Shown here one piece after another: positions 35,919 through 44,625 of a stretch of 64,000 nucleotides of DNA. A model generated the notes under the pieces. That model searched no databases, had not been told where the DNA came from, and worked only from the letters and a program-made list of their open reading frames with translations. The DNA is from Qipengyuania_C sp046254955. GTDB taxonomy: Bacteria; Pseudomonadota; Alphaproteobacteria; Sphingomonadales; Sphingomonadaceae. Numbering within the stretch: the stretch's first letter is position 1; each line of letters starts with the position of its first letter. The stretch is taken from assembly GCF_046254955.1 (NCBI RefSeq), contig NZ_JBJXRG010000002.1, positions 372,001 to 436,000 on the forward strand, written 5' to 3'. The position numbers and the translations under genes were made by a program.

Positions 35919-36691
35919 GCGGCCGCCTTGCTGAAGAGGCGATGGAAATTCGCGGTAGTGTTCTCAGCCAGATGCTCGAAGCTTTCACCGCGCAATACGG
36001 CGACAAACTCCGCCGTATTGCGCACGAACGCTGGCTCGCACGGTCTGCCGCGATGCGGGACCGGAGCAAGGAACGGACTGTCGGTTTCCACCAGAACGCG
36101 GTCCACAGGCAGATCGCGCGCGACTTCCTGCAGCTCCTTGGCATTCTTGAATGTCACGATACCCGAAAGCGAAATCGTCAGCCCCATATCGAGCACTTTG
36201 CGACCGAATTCTTTGGACGCAGTGAAGCAGTGGATGAGGGCAGGGAAGGCGCCCTTCCCCAACTCGTCCGTTAGAATTTCGGCGGTATCATCCTCGGCAT
36301 CGCGCGTATGGATGATGAGAGGCAGCCCGGTTGCTCGCGCGACCCCGATATGCATGCGAAACAGCTTGCGCTGTGTTTCGCGTTCCGAGTTGTCGTAGTA
36401 GTAGTCGAGCCCGGTCTCGCCGATCGCAATCACACGGCGGTTCTCGGTCGCCGCAATGAGTACGTCGCGCCCAAGGTCTTCATGTGCATCGGCCTCGTGC
36501 GGATGGATACCTACGCTGGCCCAGACATCACTTTCACGTTCAGCCGTGCCGACGACCTGCGCCCACTCGCTCTGGCGGGTAGAGATATTGAGAAAGCCCC
36601 CCACCCCGGCATCGCGCGCACGATCGAGCACACCAACCTGATCTTCGACCAGGCCTTTGTACTCAAGGTGACAGTGGCTATCGATCAGCAT
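35915..36691 (-). CDS. TatD-family metal-dependent hydrolase/DNase
   Basis: The 258 residues form a TIM-barrel amidohydrolase with SHCHLE (H6, H8), E92 in GETGLDYYY, H128 in IIHTRD, a histidine in LIHCFTAS and an aspartate in VETDSPFLAP, all metal-site positions. TatD/YcfH proteins have DNase or tRNA-editing-like activities. Its ATG shares one base with the metG stop and its end overlaps the MBL gene, in the usual metG-tatD-MBL order. Confidence 0.92.
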   Translation of the reverse strand: MLIDSHCHLEYKGLVEDQVGVLDRARDAGVGGFLNISTRQSEWAQVVGTAERESDVWASVGIHPHEADAHEDLGRDVLIAATENRRVIAIGETGLDYYYDNSERETQRKLFRMHIGVARATGLPLIIHTRDAEDDTAEILTDELGKGAFPALIHCFTASKEFGRKVLDMGLTISLSGIVTFKNAKELQEVARDLPVDRVLVETDSPFLAPVPHRGRPCEPAFVRNTAEFVAVLRGESFEHLAENTTANFHRLFSKAAA

Positions 36692-38256
36692 CAGGCGGCT
36701 GCTTGGTCCGGCAATTCAAGGCGCGGGAATATCGGGCTCGGCTTGTCGATGACGTGTCCGGCATCGGTAAGGCGCGCAAACCAGTCGCTATACTCGAGCG
36801 AAGAATAGGCGCGATCGTTCTCAGGAACACCCAACTGGTCAAGCACCGCTGCTGCTTTAGACGGAATGACGGGTTGGATCGCGATGGCCAGATCGCGAAT
36901 GGCGATGAACAGGGTTTGCAAGACAACCTTCATTCGCTCGGGATCGGTCTTCTTGAGCGTCCAGGGCGCCTGCTCGTCGACATATTGATTGCAGGCATAA
37001 ACCGCGCGTAACCATGCCTCGATTCCAATCGAAAAATTGAGCTTTTCAAATTCGCCCAGCAGCTCTTTGCCACAGGCAGTGGCGACCTTCCCAAGGAGAT
37101 CTCGATCAACATCGGCCTGCTCGAATGCCTCAATCCTGCCGTCCATGTTCTTCGCGATCATCGACAGCGTTCGCTGCGCCAGATTGCCGAAACTGTTGGC
37201 CAGTTCGGCATTGCAACGCGTGACGATAGCCTCGGCCGAGTAGCTACCGTCCTGACCAAATGCGATCTCGCGCATGAAGAAATAGCGCAAGTTGTCGACG
37301 CCATATTGCTCGGCGAGTTCCAAGGGGTCGGTCACATTGCCGAGAGACTTCGATTCCTTTTGCCCGCGATTGAGCAGGAAGCCATGGCCGAATACCTGCT
37401 TGGGCAGCGGCAGGTTCGCGCTCATCAGGAATGCTGGCCAGTAAACCGTGTGGAAGCGGACGATGTCCTTGCCGATCATATGGACGTCAGCCGGCCAATA
37501 TTTCGAGAACGTGTCTCCATCGACATCGGGGAACCCCACGCCGGTCATGTATGTGGTCAAGGCGTCCACCCAGACATACATGACGTGCCCATCCGATCCG
37601 GGTACCGGCACACCCCAATCGAAACTCGTGCGCGAGACACTGAGATCTTTCAGGCCGCCTTCGACAAAGCGAAGGACTTCGTTGCACCTGCTTTGCGGCC
37701 GGATGAAATCGGGCTGGTCCTCGTAAAGTTTGAGGAGCTTGTCCTGGTAATTGGACAGCCGGAAGAACCAGGTTTCCTCGGCTGTCCACTCCACGGGCGT
37801 ACCTTGCGGAGAGAGTTTCTCACCTCCCTCACCCTCGGTTAGCTCGCTTTCGTCATAAAATGCTTCATCGCGAACCGAGTACCATCCCTCATAGCGATCG
37901 AGATACAAATCTCCCGCTTCTTCCATCCGCTTCCACAGGGCTATGCTCGCCTCATGATGGCGCGGCTCGGTGGTACGTACGAATTCGTCGAACTGAATGT
38001 CGAGCTTGGCGCACATCTCCCGGAAATAGGAAGACATCTCGTCCGCCAGATCGATCGTCTCGCGCCCTTGGTTGCGGGCGGTCTGATCCATCTTGAGGCC
38101 ATGCTCGTCAGTGCCGGTTACAAGGCGCACATCGCGTCCGCGCAAGCGCTGGAAGCGCGCCATGACATCGGTCGCAATCCCTTCATAGGCATGGCCGATA
38201 TGTGGCTTGCCGTTGGGATAGTTGATCGCGGTGGTGATATAAAAGGGTTCAGACAT
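36691..38256 (-). CDS. metG: Methionyl-tRNA synthetase
   Basis: Class I synthetase of 521 residues: HIGH-type motif KPHIGHAYEG and the KMSKS-type motif as KESKS (QKESKSLGN). The cysteine knuckles of the zinc-type connective peptide are absent and there is no C-terminal tRNA-binding extension, so it is the short single-module form. The ATG at 38256 is chosen for the family N-terminus (SEPFYITTAINYPNG); it overlaps the holB end by eight bases. Confidence 0.95.
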   Translation of the reverse strand: MSEPFYITTAINYPNGKPHIGHAYEGIATDVMARFQRLRGRDVRLVTGTDEHGLKMDQTARNQGRETIDLADEMSSYFREMCAKLDIQFDEFVRTTEPRHHEASIALWKRMEEAGDLYLDRYEGWYSVRDEAFYDESELTEGEGGEKLSPQGTPVEWTAEETWFFRLSNYQDKLLKLYEDQPDFIRPQSRCNEVLRFVEGGLKDLSVSRTSFDWGVPVPGSDGHVMYVWVDALTTYMTGVGFPDVDGDTFSKYWPADVHMIGKDIVRFHTVYWPAFLMSANLPLPKQVFGHGFLLNRGQKESKSLGNVTDPLELAEQYGVDNLRYFFMREIAFGQDGSYSAEAIVTRCNAELANSFGNLAQRTLSMIAKNMDGRIEAFEQADVDRDLLGKVATACGKELLGEFEKLNFSIGIEAWLRAVYACNQYVDEQAPWTLKKTDPERMKVVLQTLFIAIRDLAIAIQPVIPSKAAAVLDQLGVPENDRAYSSLEYSDWFARLTDAGHVIDKPSPIFPRLELPDQAAA

Positions 38257-39208
38257 TTGCGCGCTCCCTAGGGGGCGCAGCCGAGGCAAGCAAGCCGCCG
38301 ATTTCCATGATCAGCAAGCCCGGATCGAAGTTGTAAGTGGGTGCCTGCCCAGCCAAGGTAACCAGGCGGCTATGGCCATCCACGATCGCAGGAATGTGCT
38401 CGATCTGCGGGTCTTCAATTTCGCGGGCTAGCACTGACCGGGCGAGATCCAGTATGGCCTGCATCCGTGCGCGGTCAGGACGATTGCCGATCGCTTCCGC
38501 AAGTTTTCCCCTAAGACTGAAGTCGCGATCTCCTCCCGAAACGATTTCGCGCATCAAGCGATCGATTGCGCCAAGTTCGCGCTCCACGAAATCCAGCGCC
38601 ATGCCGGGCGAGCCATTAGCTGCAGCCAGAGCCGCCTGTCTGCCATTTTCGTCAACATGCGGAGCGAGGTCGGCGAGCAAGCGCGCCATGTCGGCATCGG
38701 TGAGCGTCGGGAAGCGGAGCATACGGCAACGCGAACGGATGGTTGGCAGAAGCTGAGCGGGCCTGTGTGCAACAAGCAGGAAGAACGTCCCCTGCGGAGG
38801 CTCCTCGAGACTCTTGAGCAGCGCATTGGCAGCGCCAGTCTCAAGGTCATCCGCCGGATCGATGATGATTGCGCGCCGGTCGCCGAGCGTTGGGCGAGTA
38901 TTCAATCGCTGCTGCATCGTCCGAATCTGGGAAATCGCAATATTGCGCTTCACCTCGTAAGGCTTGCCGTCCTGCCGCTTCTTCTCTTCCTTATCGTCCT
39001 TAGGCAGATGGGTCAGGACGATTATGTCGGGATGGTCATTCTCGGGCTGCGGAATCCCAGGCTGCGTGACTAGATCGCGCGCCGCCTTGAGGGCAAACTG
39101 CATCTTTCCGAGACCGCGCCTTCCCGCAAAAATCCACCCATGATGCATGCGGCTACCTTCGCGCGCATCACGCCATTCGCGCCAAGGTTCTTCATGGCCG
39201 ATCAGCAC
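38249..39208 (-). CDS. holB: DNA polymerase III delta-prime subunit
   Basis: A clamp-loader subunit of 319 residues with an AAA+ fold: a P-loop remnant AGRRGLGKM that lacks the usual Ser/Thr after GK, ALLKSLEEPP, and the SRC motif in IRSRCRMLRF that serves as arginine finger. The zinc-binding cysteines of the E. coli protein are missing. It lies between tmk and metG with short overlaps, the common order tmk-holB-metG. Confidence 0.92.
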   Translation of the reverse strand: MLIGHEEPWREWRDAREGSRMHHGWIFAGRRGLGKMQFALKAARDLVTQPGIPQPENDHPDIIVLTHLPKDDKEEKKRQDGKPYEVKRNIAISQIRTMQQRLNTRPTLGDRRAIIIDPADDLETGAANALLKSLEEPPQGTFFLLVAHRPAQLLPTIRSRCRMLRFPTLTDADMARLLADLAPHVDENGRQAALAAANGSPGMALDFVERELGAIDRLMREIVSGGDRDFSLRGKLAEAIGNRPDRARMQAILDLARSVLAREIEDPQIEHIPAIVDGHSRLVTLAGQAPTYNFDPGLLIMEIGGLLASAAPPRERANV

Positions 39209-39858
39209 TGCTGCCTCTCCGCGATCAAGTGTTCGATCGCAGCGAGAATCTGCATATGAACTGCCTCGGGCGATGCATCGCCATCGATCCTGACAAACTG
39301 GGCGGGGTCCTCATTTGCCAGAGCAGCAAAACTCTCCGCTACCCTTGCATGATAGGCTGCGCTGCGCCCGCCGATAGCGTCGGATCCGTCTGCGTCCCGC
39401 TCGGAAAGCCGCTCGGCCACCTTGTCCGGCGACACTTCGATGAGAACTGTAAGGTCAGGCCGCAATCCCTCGCTGCCGAACCCGTGCAAGTTCGCAATGG
39501 CATCGTCACCGAGCCCCCCTGCCCCGCCCTGGTAGGCTCTGCTTGAATCGACAAACCTGTCGCAAACCACCCAGCGGCCGGCTTCGAGCGCTGGCTTTAT
39601 GCGGCGCTCGACATGATCCGAGCGCGCCGCAGCAAACAAGAGCGCTTCTGCACGCGCATTCCATCCTCCCTCGGGCGGATCGAGCAGGAGTGCGCGAATA
39701 GCCTCGGCGCCGGGAGTGCCTCCTGGCTCGCGAGTGAGTTCGGCCTCGATCCCTCGATTTGCCAATGCATCCACCAGCAAGGCGGCTTGGGTTGATTTGC
39801 CGGTCCCCTCACCGCCTTCCAGTGCAATGAAGCAGCCTCGGCTTGATTCCTTGTTCAT
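39202..39858 (-). CDS. tmk: Thymidylate kinase
   Basis: dTMP kinase of 218 residues making dTDP. P-loop EGGEGTGKS (14-22), the DR motif VVCDRFVDSSRAYQGG and a lid region (RLSERDADGSDAIGGRS) are present. The ATG at 39858 was chosen because it overlaps the carboxypeptidase stop by ATGA; a TTG three codons earlier is possible. It overlaps holB by seven bases. Confidence 0.95.
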   Translation of the reverse strand: MNKESSRGCFIALEGGEGTGKSTQAALLVDALANRGIEAELTREPGGTPGAEAIRALLLDPPEGGWNARAEALLFAAARSDHVERRIKPALEAGRWVVCDRFVDSSRAYQGGAGGLGDDAIANLHGFGSEGLRPDLTVLIEVSPDKVAERLSERDADGSDAIGGRSAAYHARVAESFAALANEDPAQFVRIDGDASPEAVHMQILAAIEHLIAERQQC

Positions 39859-41045
39859 GTCAGCCAACGCCAGATGCCGTTGCCAATACGCTGGGCGAAG
39901 TGCGCCTCTTCGATATCCTCAGCGGCAACGAGAGGAACGCTCGATTCGTCCATGCCATCGACCTTGATGTGGAGGCGAGCGATCTCTTCACCAGCGGCGA
40001 TCGGTGCGCGGACCGGGCCCTTGTAGCGAATGGCAAGTTCGATCTTCGGCTGTGAACGCGCGGGCAATGTCGCTGCGATCAAATGCGGTGCGACAAGATC
40101 GACGCTTGGCCAGGAACCGTTCTGGACTTCAGCTCTCCCAACGATGTCGCCCTTGCTGAACAGTGTGTAACCATCGAACGCATCGAAGCCCCATTCCATT
40201 AGAGCAATGGCGGCCCGGTTGCGTTCGCGCCCGCTATCCGATCCTGCAACCACAGTAACGAGACGGCGCCCCTCTCTTTCGGCTGATCCGAGAAATCCAA
40301 AGCCGGCCTGGTAGGTAAAACCTGTCTTTATTCCGTCCGCTCCGCGGACTCTTCCAAGTAGCGGATCATGGTTTGGCTGAGTGATATCGGCATAAGAGAA
40401 CTCCGAATTGCCAATGTAACGCTGATATTTTCCGGGGTGGCGACGCAACATAGCTTCAGCAAGCGTCGCAAGATCGCGTGCCGTGACGAATGTGTGCCCT
40501 TCGTCAGGAAAGCCATTGGGAGATCCGAAATGGCTGTCCCGCATACCGATTTCCCGAGCCTTGGCGTTCATCTCTTCGAGCCACTTATCGAGAGAGCCCG
40601 AAGCGCCCTCCCCCAATACAACAGACGCATCGTTGGCGGAGATTGTCGTTACACCAAGTAGGAGCTGATCCACACTCACCCTGTCGCCCCGGTTGAGAAA
40701 CATGGTCGATCCTTTTCGCCGCCACTTGCGAAAGGTATCTTCGCTGACAGTATAGACCTGGCGCGGATCGATCTCCCCGGCTTGAAGCTTCTCGAAAGCT
40801 AGGAAGGCCGTCATGGCTTTGGTGATAGAAGCGGGAACGAAGCGGCGATCAGCTTCCCGAGCGAAAAGGACTTGTCCGGAGGTAAGATCGACTAGGTATG
40901 CAATCGGCGCATCGACTTCGGTGGCAGGTTCCGGATCAATGACTGTGTCACGGGCAGTGCCCGGCACAGCAATTAGTGTGGCCAGCATCGCCGTCGCTGC
41001 AGCCGCAGTGACAGCTCGGAAATTGGAGGGGAACAATGATGCCAT
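39855..41045 (-). CDS. D-alanyl-D-alanine carboxypeptidase (penicillin-binding protein 5/6 type)
   Basis: A periplasmic serine peptidase that trims D-Ala from peptidoglycan pentapeptides. The 396 residues begin with a signal peptide (to about residue 31) and hold the three active-site motifs SITK (S73, K76), SAN (136-138) and KTG (240-242), followed by the PBP5-type C-terminal beta domain. The short end (IGNGIWRWLT) could be an amphipathic membrane anchor. The ATG at 41045 gives the signal peptide; a longer open frame upstream is not native. It is followed by tmk with ATGA overlap. Confidence 0.93.
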   Translation of the reverse strand: MASLFPSNFRAVTAAAATAMLATLIAVPGTARDTVIDPEPATEVDAPIAYLVDLTSGQVLFAREADRRFVPASITKAMTAFLAFEKLQAGEIDPRQVYTVSEDTFRKWRRKGSTMFLNRGDRVSVDQLLLGVTTISANDASVVLGEGASGSLDKWLEEMNAKAREIGMRDSHFGSPNGFPDEGHTFVTARDLATLAEAMLRRHPGKYQRYIGNSEFSYADITQPNHDPLLGRVRGADGIKTGFTYQAGFGFLGSAEREGRRLVTVVAGSDSGRERNRAAIALMEWGFDAFDGYTLFSKGDIVGRAEVQNGSWPSVDLVAPHLIAATLPARSQPKIELAIRYKGPVRAPIAAGEEIARLHIKVDGMDESSVPLVAAEDIEEAHFAQRIGNGIWRWLT

Positions 41046-41121
41046 GGTCTCGTCACGGCCTATATCGCCGTGCTTGCGGCATTGCCAATCACGAAAGGTG
41101 ACTGCCCACATCCGCGGCAGG

Positions 41122-42144
41122 TTACGAGCGCGCAATCTCGTCAGCAAGCAAGCCAACACTCATGGCGTAGTAGTTCGAGCAATTGTACTCCAGGATGACG
41201 CGGTAGTTGCTGGTCAACAGCCATGCACGGGTACCGGGCCCATCGGGCTGAAACAGCGTGACCATCGCGTCATCGCCAATCACGCGTTGCGGACGAACGC
41301 CTAACGCGCGCCACTCAGCTACAGTTTTCCATTCACTGTGGCGCTCGTGAACTCGCGAACAGGTCGGCGCTACAATCTTGGTCTTGTAGACATCAACGTT
41401 GAATCCGTCGGGAATGCTTGCCGGAACGCCCCACGGCTGCCCCGTGCGCCATCCCGCATCGCGGAAGTAATTGGCAATCGAAGCTAATGTGTCCGCGCGG
41501 TTGGAAAAAATGTCGGCCCGTCCATCACCGTCGCCGTCCGCTGCAAGCTTGAGATAAACGCTGGGAAGGAACTGTGGATTGCCGAAAGCGCCCGCCCAAC
41601 TGCCTTTGAGGCGCGATCGCGAATAGCCTTTGTCGGCCACCTTCATCAGCGCCACAAATTCTCCAGCGAACAGATCGCGGCGGCGACCCTCCCAAGCCAG
41701 CGTCGCCAAAGCCTGGGAAAGATCAAACCCGCCCATGACCTGGCCATATGCCGTTTCATGCCCCCAGATCGCCACTAGGATTTCCGATGGGACGCCGTAC
41801 TCCTGCTCAATAGCGCGGTGCATACCCAGCGTTGCGCGATGCATCCGTTGTCCGCCCGTGATACGCGCATTGTCCACGTGGCGAGCGATATAGGGCGCGA
41901 GTGGTGGATAGCCGGTACGTGTCGGGCTGCCGGGCTGCGAACGATCGAGGCGAATGACGCGATCATTGGCTTCCAACCCCGCTGTCATGCGCTGGATCGT
42001 TGATTCGCTCACACCTTCCGCCCGCGCCTTGGCGATCAGGAGTTGGAGATAGGCGTCAAAGCTCAGATCCTGCGCCGCGACTGGAGCGTTGAACGATCCG
42101 GCGAAAATGGCAGCTGCGAGGGTGAATAAGTGTCGAACTTTCAT
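41122..42144 (-). CDS. Lytic murein transglycosylase (MltB family)
   Basis: A secreted peptidoglycan lyase of 340 residues with a signal peptide (cut near VAAQ, residue 24). The catalytic glutamate is E130 in IWGHETAYG, with GSWAGAFGNPQFLPS and a calcium-type loop in AADGDGDGRADIFSN. The C-terminal SNYRVILEYNCSNYYAMSV matches MltB relatives without a lipobox, so it is soluble in the periplasm. It precedes the D,D-carboxypeptidase on the same strand, 76 bases away, as a cell-wall pair. Confidence 0.93.
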   Translation of the reverse strand: MKVRHLFTLAAAIFAGSFNAPVAAQDLSFDAYLQLLIAKARAEGVSESTIQRMTAGLEANDRVIRLDRSQPGSPTRTGYPPLAPYIARHVDNARITGGQRMHRATLGMHRAIEQEYGVPSEILVAIWGHETAYGQVMGGFDLSQALATLAWEGRRRDLFAGEFVALMKVADKGYSRSRLKGSWAGAFGNPQFLPSVYLKLAADGDGDGRADIFSNRADTLASIANYFRDAGWRTGQPWGVPASIPDGFNVDVYKTKIVAPTCSRVHERHSEWKTVAEWRALGVRPQRVIGDDAMVTLFQPDGPGTRAWLLTSNYRVILEYNCSNYYAMSVGLLADEIARS

Positions 42145-42245
42145 GGGCGTATAATGTCACATCGAACATGTATGAGGAACAACCAATCGACGGATTGCAG
42201 TGAGATGGTGACAAATCGTTTTCGGATCGCTAGCGGGACGCCAGC

Positions 42246-42335
42246 GGACAGGTGGCAGAGTGGTCGAATGCAGCGGTCTTGAAAACCGCCGAGGGTGCAA
42301 GCCCTCCGTGGGTTCGAATCCCACCCTGTCCGCCA
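42246..42335 (+). tRNA. tRNA-Ser (anticodon UGA)
   Basis: A 90-base class II tRNA: acceptor GGACAGG pairs with CCTGTCC at the 3' end, followed by G and an encoded CCA (42333-42335). The anticodon stem GCGGT/ACCGC encloses the loop CTTGAAA, anticodon TGA at 42280-42282. A long variable arm (GAGGGTGCAAGCCCTC) and the T loop GGTTCGAATCC are present. It reads UCA and other UCN codons. Confidence 0.97.
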
Positions 42336-42358
42336 ACTATGCCATCAGAGACGATCGG

Positions 42359-42739
42359 TCATTCGTCCGCGCTATTCCAACCAAGGAATTGCCGCCACCT
42401 CAGCTTGAATTCACCGCTAATCTGTTCGAACCCCCAGACCGCATTCCCTATTCCGACGAAGCCCTGGTTTGGATATTCCCATTGGAATGAGATTTTTATC
42501 ACAGTCATCGCTGGGCCAGATTGAACGACCTCTGCCTCAACCAAGTTGGTAGAAAACTGGTCTAGCGCCGCGAAGTCGAACAGTTCGTCGGCTTCTGACA
42601 TAATCTGCATTGAGCCATCGTGATCAAACTGCACGAAGGGGAACTTAATCATTGCGGCGATGGCTTCATTATCCCTGGTATTCCAGGTATCGATATGTTC
42701 TCTGGCGCTTTGGATGACCCTGTTGACTTGCCGCGTCAT
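42359..42739 (-). CDS. Small NTF2/SnoaL-like protein
   Basis: A 126-residue protein: a helical N-terminus (VNRVIQSAREHIDTWNTRDN), then a beta-rich part ending VWGFEQISGEFKLRWRQFLG. This order of long helices and a curved sheet fits the NTF2-like superfamily, which includes ketosteroid isomerase-type folds. No catalytic residues are evident. It lies one base after the Kef-type gene on the same strand, so it is probably co-transcribed with it. The function is unknown. Confidence 0.65.
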   Translation of the reverse strand: MTRQVNRVIQSAREHIDTWNTRDNEAIAAMIKFPFVQFDHDGSMQIMSEADELFDFAALDQFSTNLVEAEVVQSGPAMTVIKISFQWEYPNQGFVGIGNAVWGFEQISGEFKLRWRQFLGWNSADE

Positions 42740-42740
42740 G

Positions 42741-44603
42741 CTATCGCCCCCGTTTGAGTATTTCGTCCATCTGCTCGCGTAGGACCGGGTCCCATTCAGC
42801 TCTCAGTTCGCGCACTTTATTGATCAGCGGTTGGTTTTCGTCGAACGGGATGTCGAGATCGTAGTGCTCCGCAACTTCACGCATCGCCCGTCGATCCATT
42901 TCCTCGAACGCATCTGCCGCGGCCTGCGCCTGTTGCCTGTCCATTCCCAACGCTTCGTAGGAAGAGCGCCCCATGCGTAGCGTACTATCGTATGTTTCGC
43001 GGATAATGTCGCGGCATCCATAAGCCCAGAGCTCATAAACATGGTTGCGGTCTACTGCGCGGGCCGTGACGTGAAGGTCCGGGAAATGCGACAATGCGTA
43101 TTTGACCAGCTTGTCGATCTGCTCGCGTTCGTCGAGCGCGACCACCAATAGCTTGGCGTTTTCGATTCCCGCAGCGTGGAGCAAATCAGGTCGGGTGGCG
43201 TCGCCGAAATAGCTCTTGAAACCGAACTTGCGGCCAAGCTCCAGCTGACGCGAGCTGTAGTCGATCATCGTGGTCGAGAACCCGGCTGCCTGCAGCATGC
43301 GGTTGACTATGCCGCCGACACGTCCGCTTCCGGCAATGATTACTGGATTTTCCTCATCGATATCGTCGGCATCACGCCCATCTTCATCCTGCGAGCAGGC
43401 GAAGATCTTGTCGTAAACAATGAAGAGCAACGGCGTGACGAGCATTGTCAGAGCCACGACGAGCAGAAGCAAGTCCGCTAGTGGCTCGCTCAGCACGAAA
43501 TTGGCGAGCGCGAATGCAATGAGCACGAATCCGAACTCGCCGGCCTGGGCAAGGCTCAACGAGAACAACCATTTGGCCGATCCCTTGAGGCCGTAAATCC
43601 GCGCAATCACGAGCAGTACGGCGATCTTGGTCAGGATCACGACACTGGCCCAGAACACTACGCTGCCGAACTGTTCGTAGGCCAGCGCGAAGTCGATCCC
43701 GGCGCCCACCGTTATGAAGAAAAGGCCGAGCAGCAGGCCTTTGAACGGCGCGACATCGCTTTCGAGCTCGTGCCGGTATTCACTATTGGCGAGCACAACT
43801 CCGGCAAGGAACGTGCCCAAGGCAGGCGATAGTCCGACCATCGTCATCAGGAGCGCGATTCCGATGACGAACATCAGCGCGGCCCCGGTGAACAGCTCGC
43901 GAAGGTTCGCAGCAGCAATAAAGCGGAATACCGGCCTCGTAATGAAATGACCGATCAGAACCACCGCGCCAACCGCGCCAATTGTCACCAGGCCCGATGC
44001 CCATGCTGGCAAGCCTTCTGTGAGGTTGAAACCTCCACCATGCCCTCCGCCGTGACCGCCGCCCGAATTGTGGCCAGCACTTGCCAGTTCTGGGAGGGCT
44101 AATAGTGGAATAAGCGCCAGCATCGGAATGACAGCGACATCCTGCACCAACAGGACCGAGAAGCTCGATTGACCGCCCTCGCTCTTGAGCAGGCCTTTCT
44201 CCGTGAGCGTCTGGACAACAATGGCTGTAGACGAAAGCGCCAGCACCATCCCGATCGCGAGCGAGGTCTGCCACTGGCTGCCGGATACCAGCGCTATTGC
44301 AGCAAGTACCGCAATTGTCGCCAGCACTTGCCCCCCGCCAAGTCCGGCGAGCTGACCGCGCATTTCCCAAAGCCTTTTCGGCTCCATCTCGAGGCCGATG
44401 ATGAAAAGCATCATCACCACGCCGAATTCTGCGAAGACCTGCAGGCCGTCGATATCGACGCCCAATCCGATCAGGATCGGGCTGATTGCCATCCCCGCGA
44501 GCAGGTAGCCCAGGACAGACCCCAACCCCAGGCGCGTCGCAACCGGCACGGCTGCGACGCCGGCTACCAGCAATACGAAGGCGATGAGGAGAAAGTCTGT
44601 CAT
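42741..44603 (-). CDS. Kef-type CPA2 monovalent cation:proton antiporter with RCK domain
   Basis: The 620-residue inner-membrane protein has about 12 hydrophobic spans (1-400), including ALSSTAIVVQTL and LLVQDVAVIPMLAL of CPA2 exchangers, and a cytoplasmic TrkA-N/RCK domain from about residue 415 (PVIIAGSGRVGGIVNRML) that binds NAD or similar. It resembles KefB/KefC potassium efflux systems. A histidine/glycine loop (HNSGGGHGGGHGGG, about 178-191) between two spans could bind metal. The regulatory ligand and the ion are not decidable. Confidence 0.88.
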   Translation of the reverse strand: MTDFLLIAFVLLVAGVAAVPVATRLGLGSVLGYLLAGMAISPILIGLGVDIDGLQVFAEFGVVMMLFIIGLEMEPKRLWEMRGQLAGLGGGQVLATIAVLAAIALVSGSQWQTSLAIGMVLALSSTAIVVQTLTEKGLLKSEGGQSSFSVLLVQDVAVIPMLALIPLLALPELASAGHNSGGGHGGGHGGGFNLTEGLPAWASGLVTIGAVGAVVLIGHFITRPVFRFIAAANLRELFTGAALMFVIGIALLMTMVGLSPALGTFLAGVVLANSEYRHELESDVAPFKGLLLGLFFITVGAGIDFALAYEQFGSVVFWASVVILTKIAVLLVIARIYGLKGSAKWLFSLSLAQAGEFGFVLIAFALANFVLSEPLADLLLLVVALTMLVTPLLFIVYDKIFACSQDEDGRDADDIDEENPVIIAGSGRVGGIVNRMLQAAGFSTTMIDYSSRQLELGRKFGFKSYFGDATRPDLLHAAGIENAKLLVVALDEREQIDKLVKYALSHFPDLHVTARAVDRNHVYELWAYGCRDIIRETYDSTLRMGRSSYEALGMDRQQAQAAADAFEEMDRRAMREVAEHYDLDIPFDENQPLINKVRELRAEWDPVLREQMDEILKRGR

Positions 44604-44625
44604 TCGCCCTCCTCACCTGAGCCGA

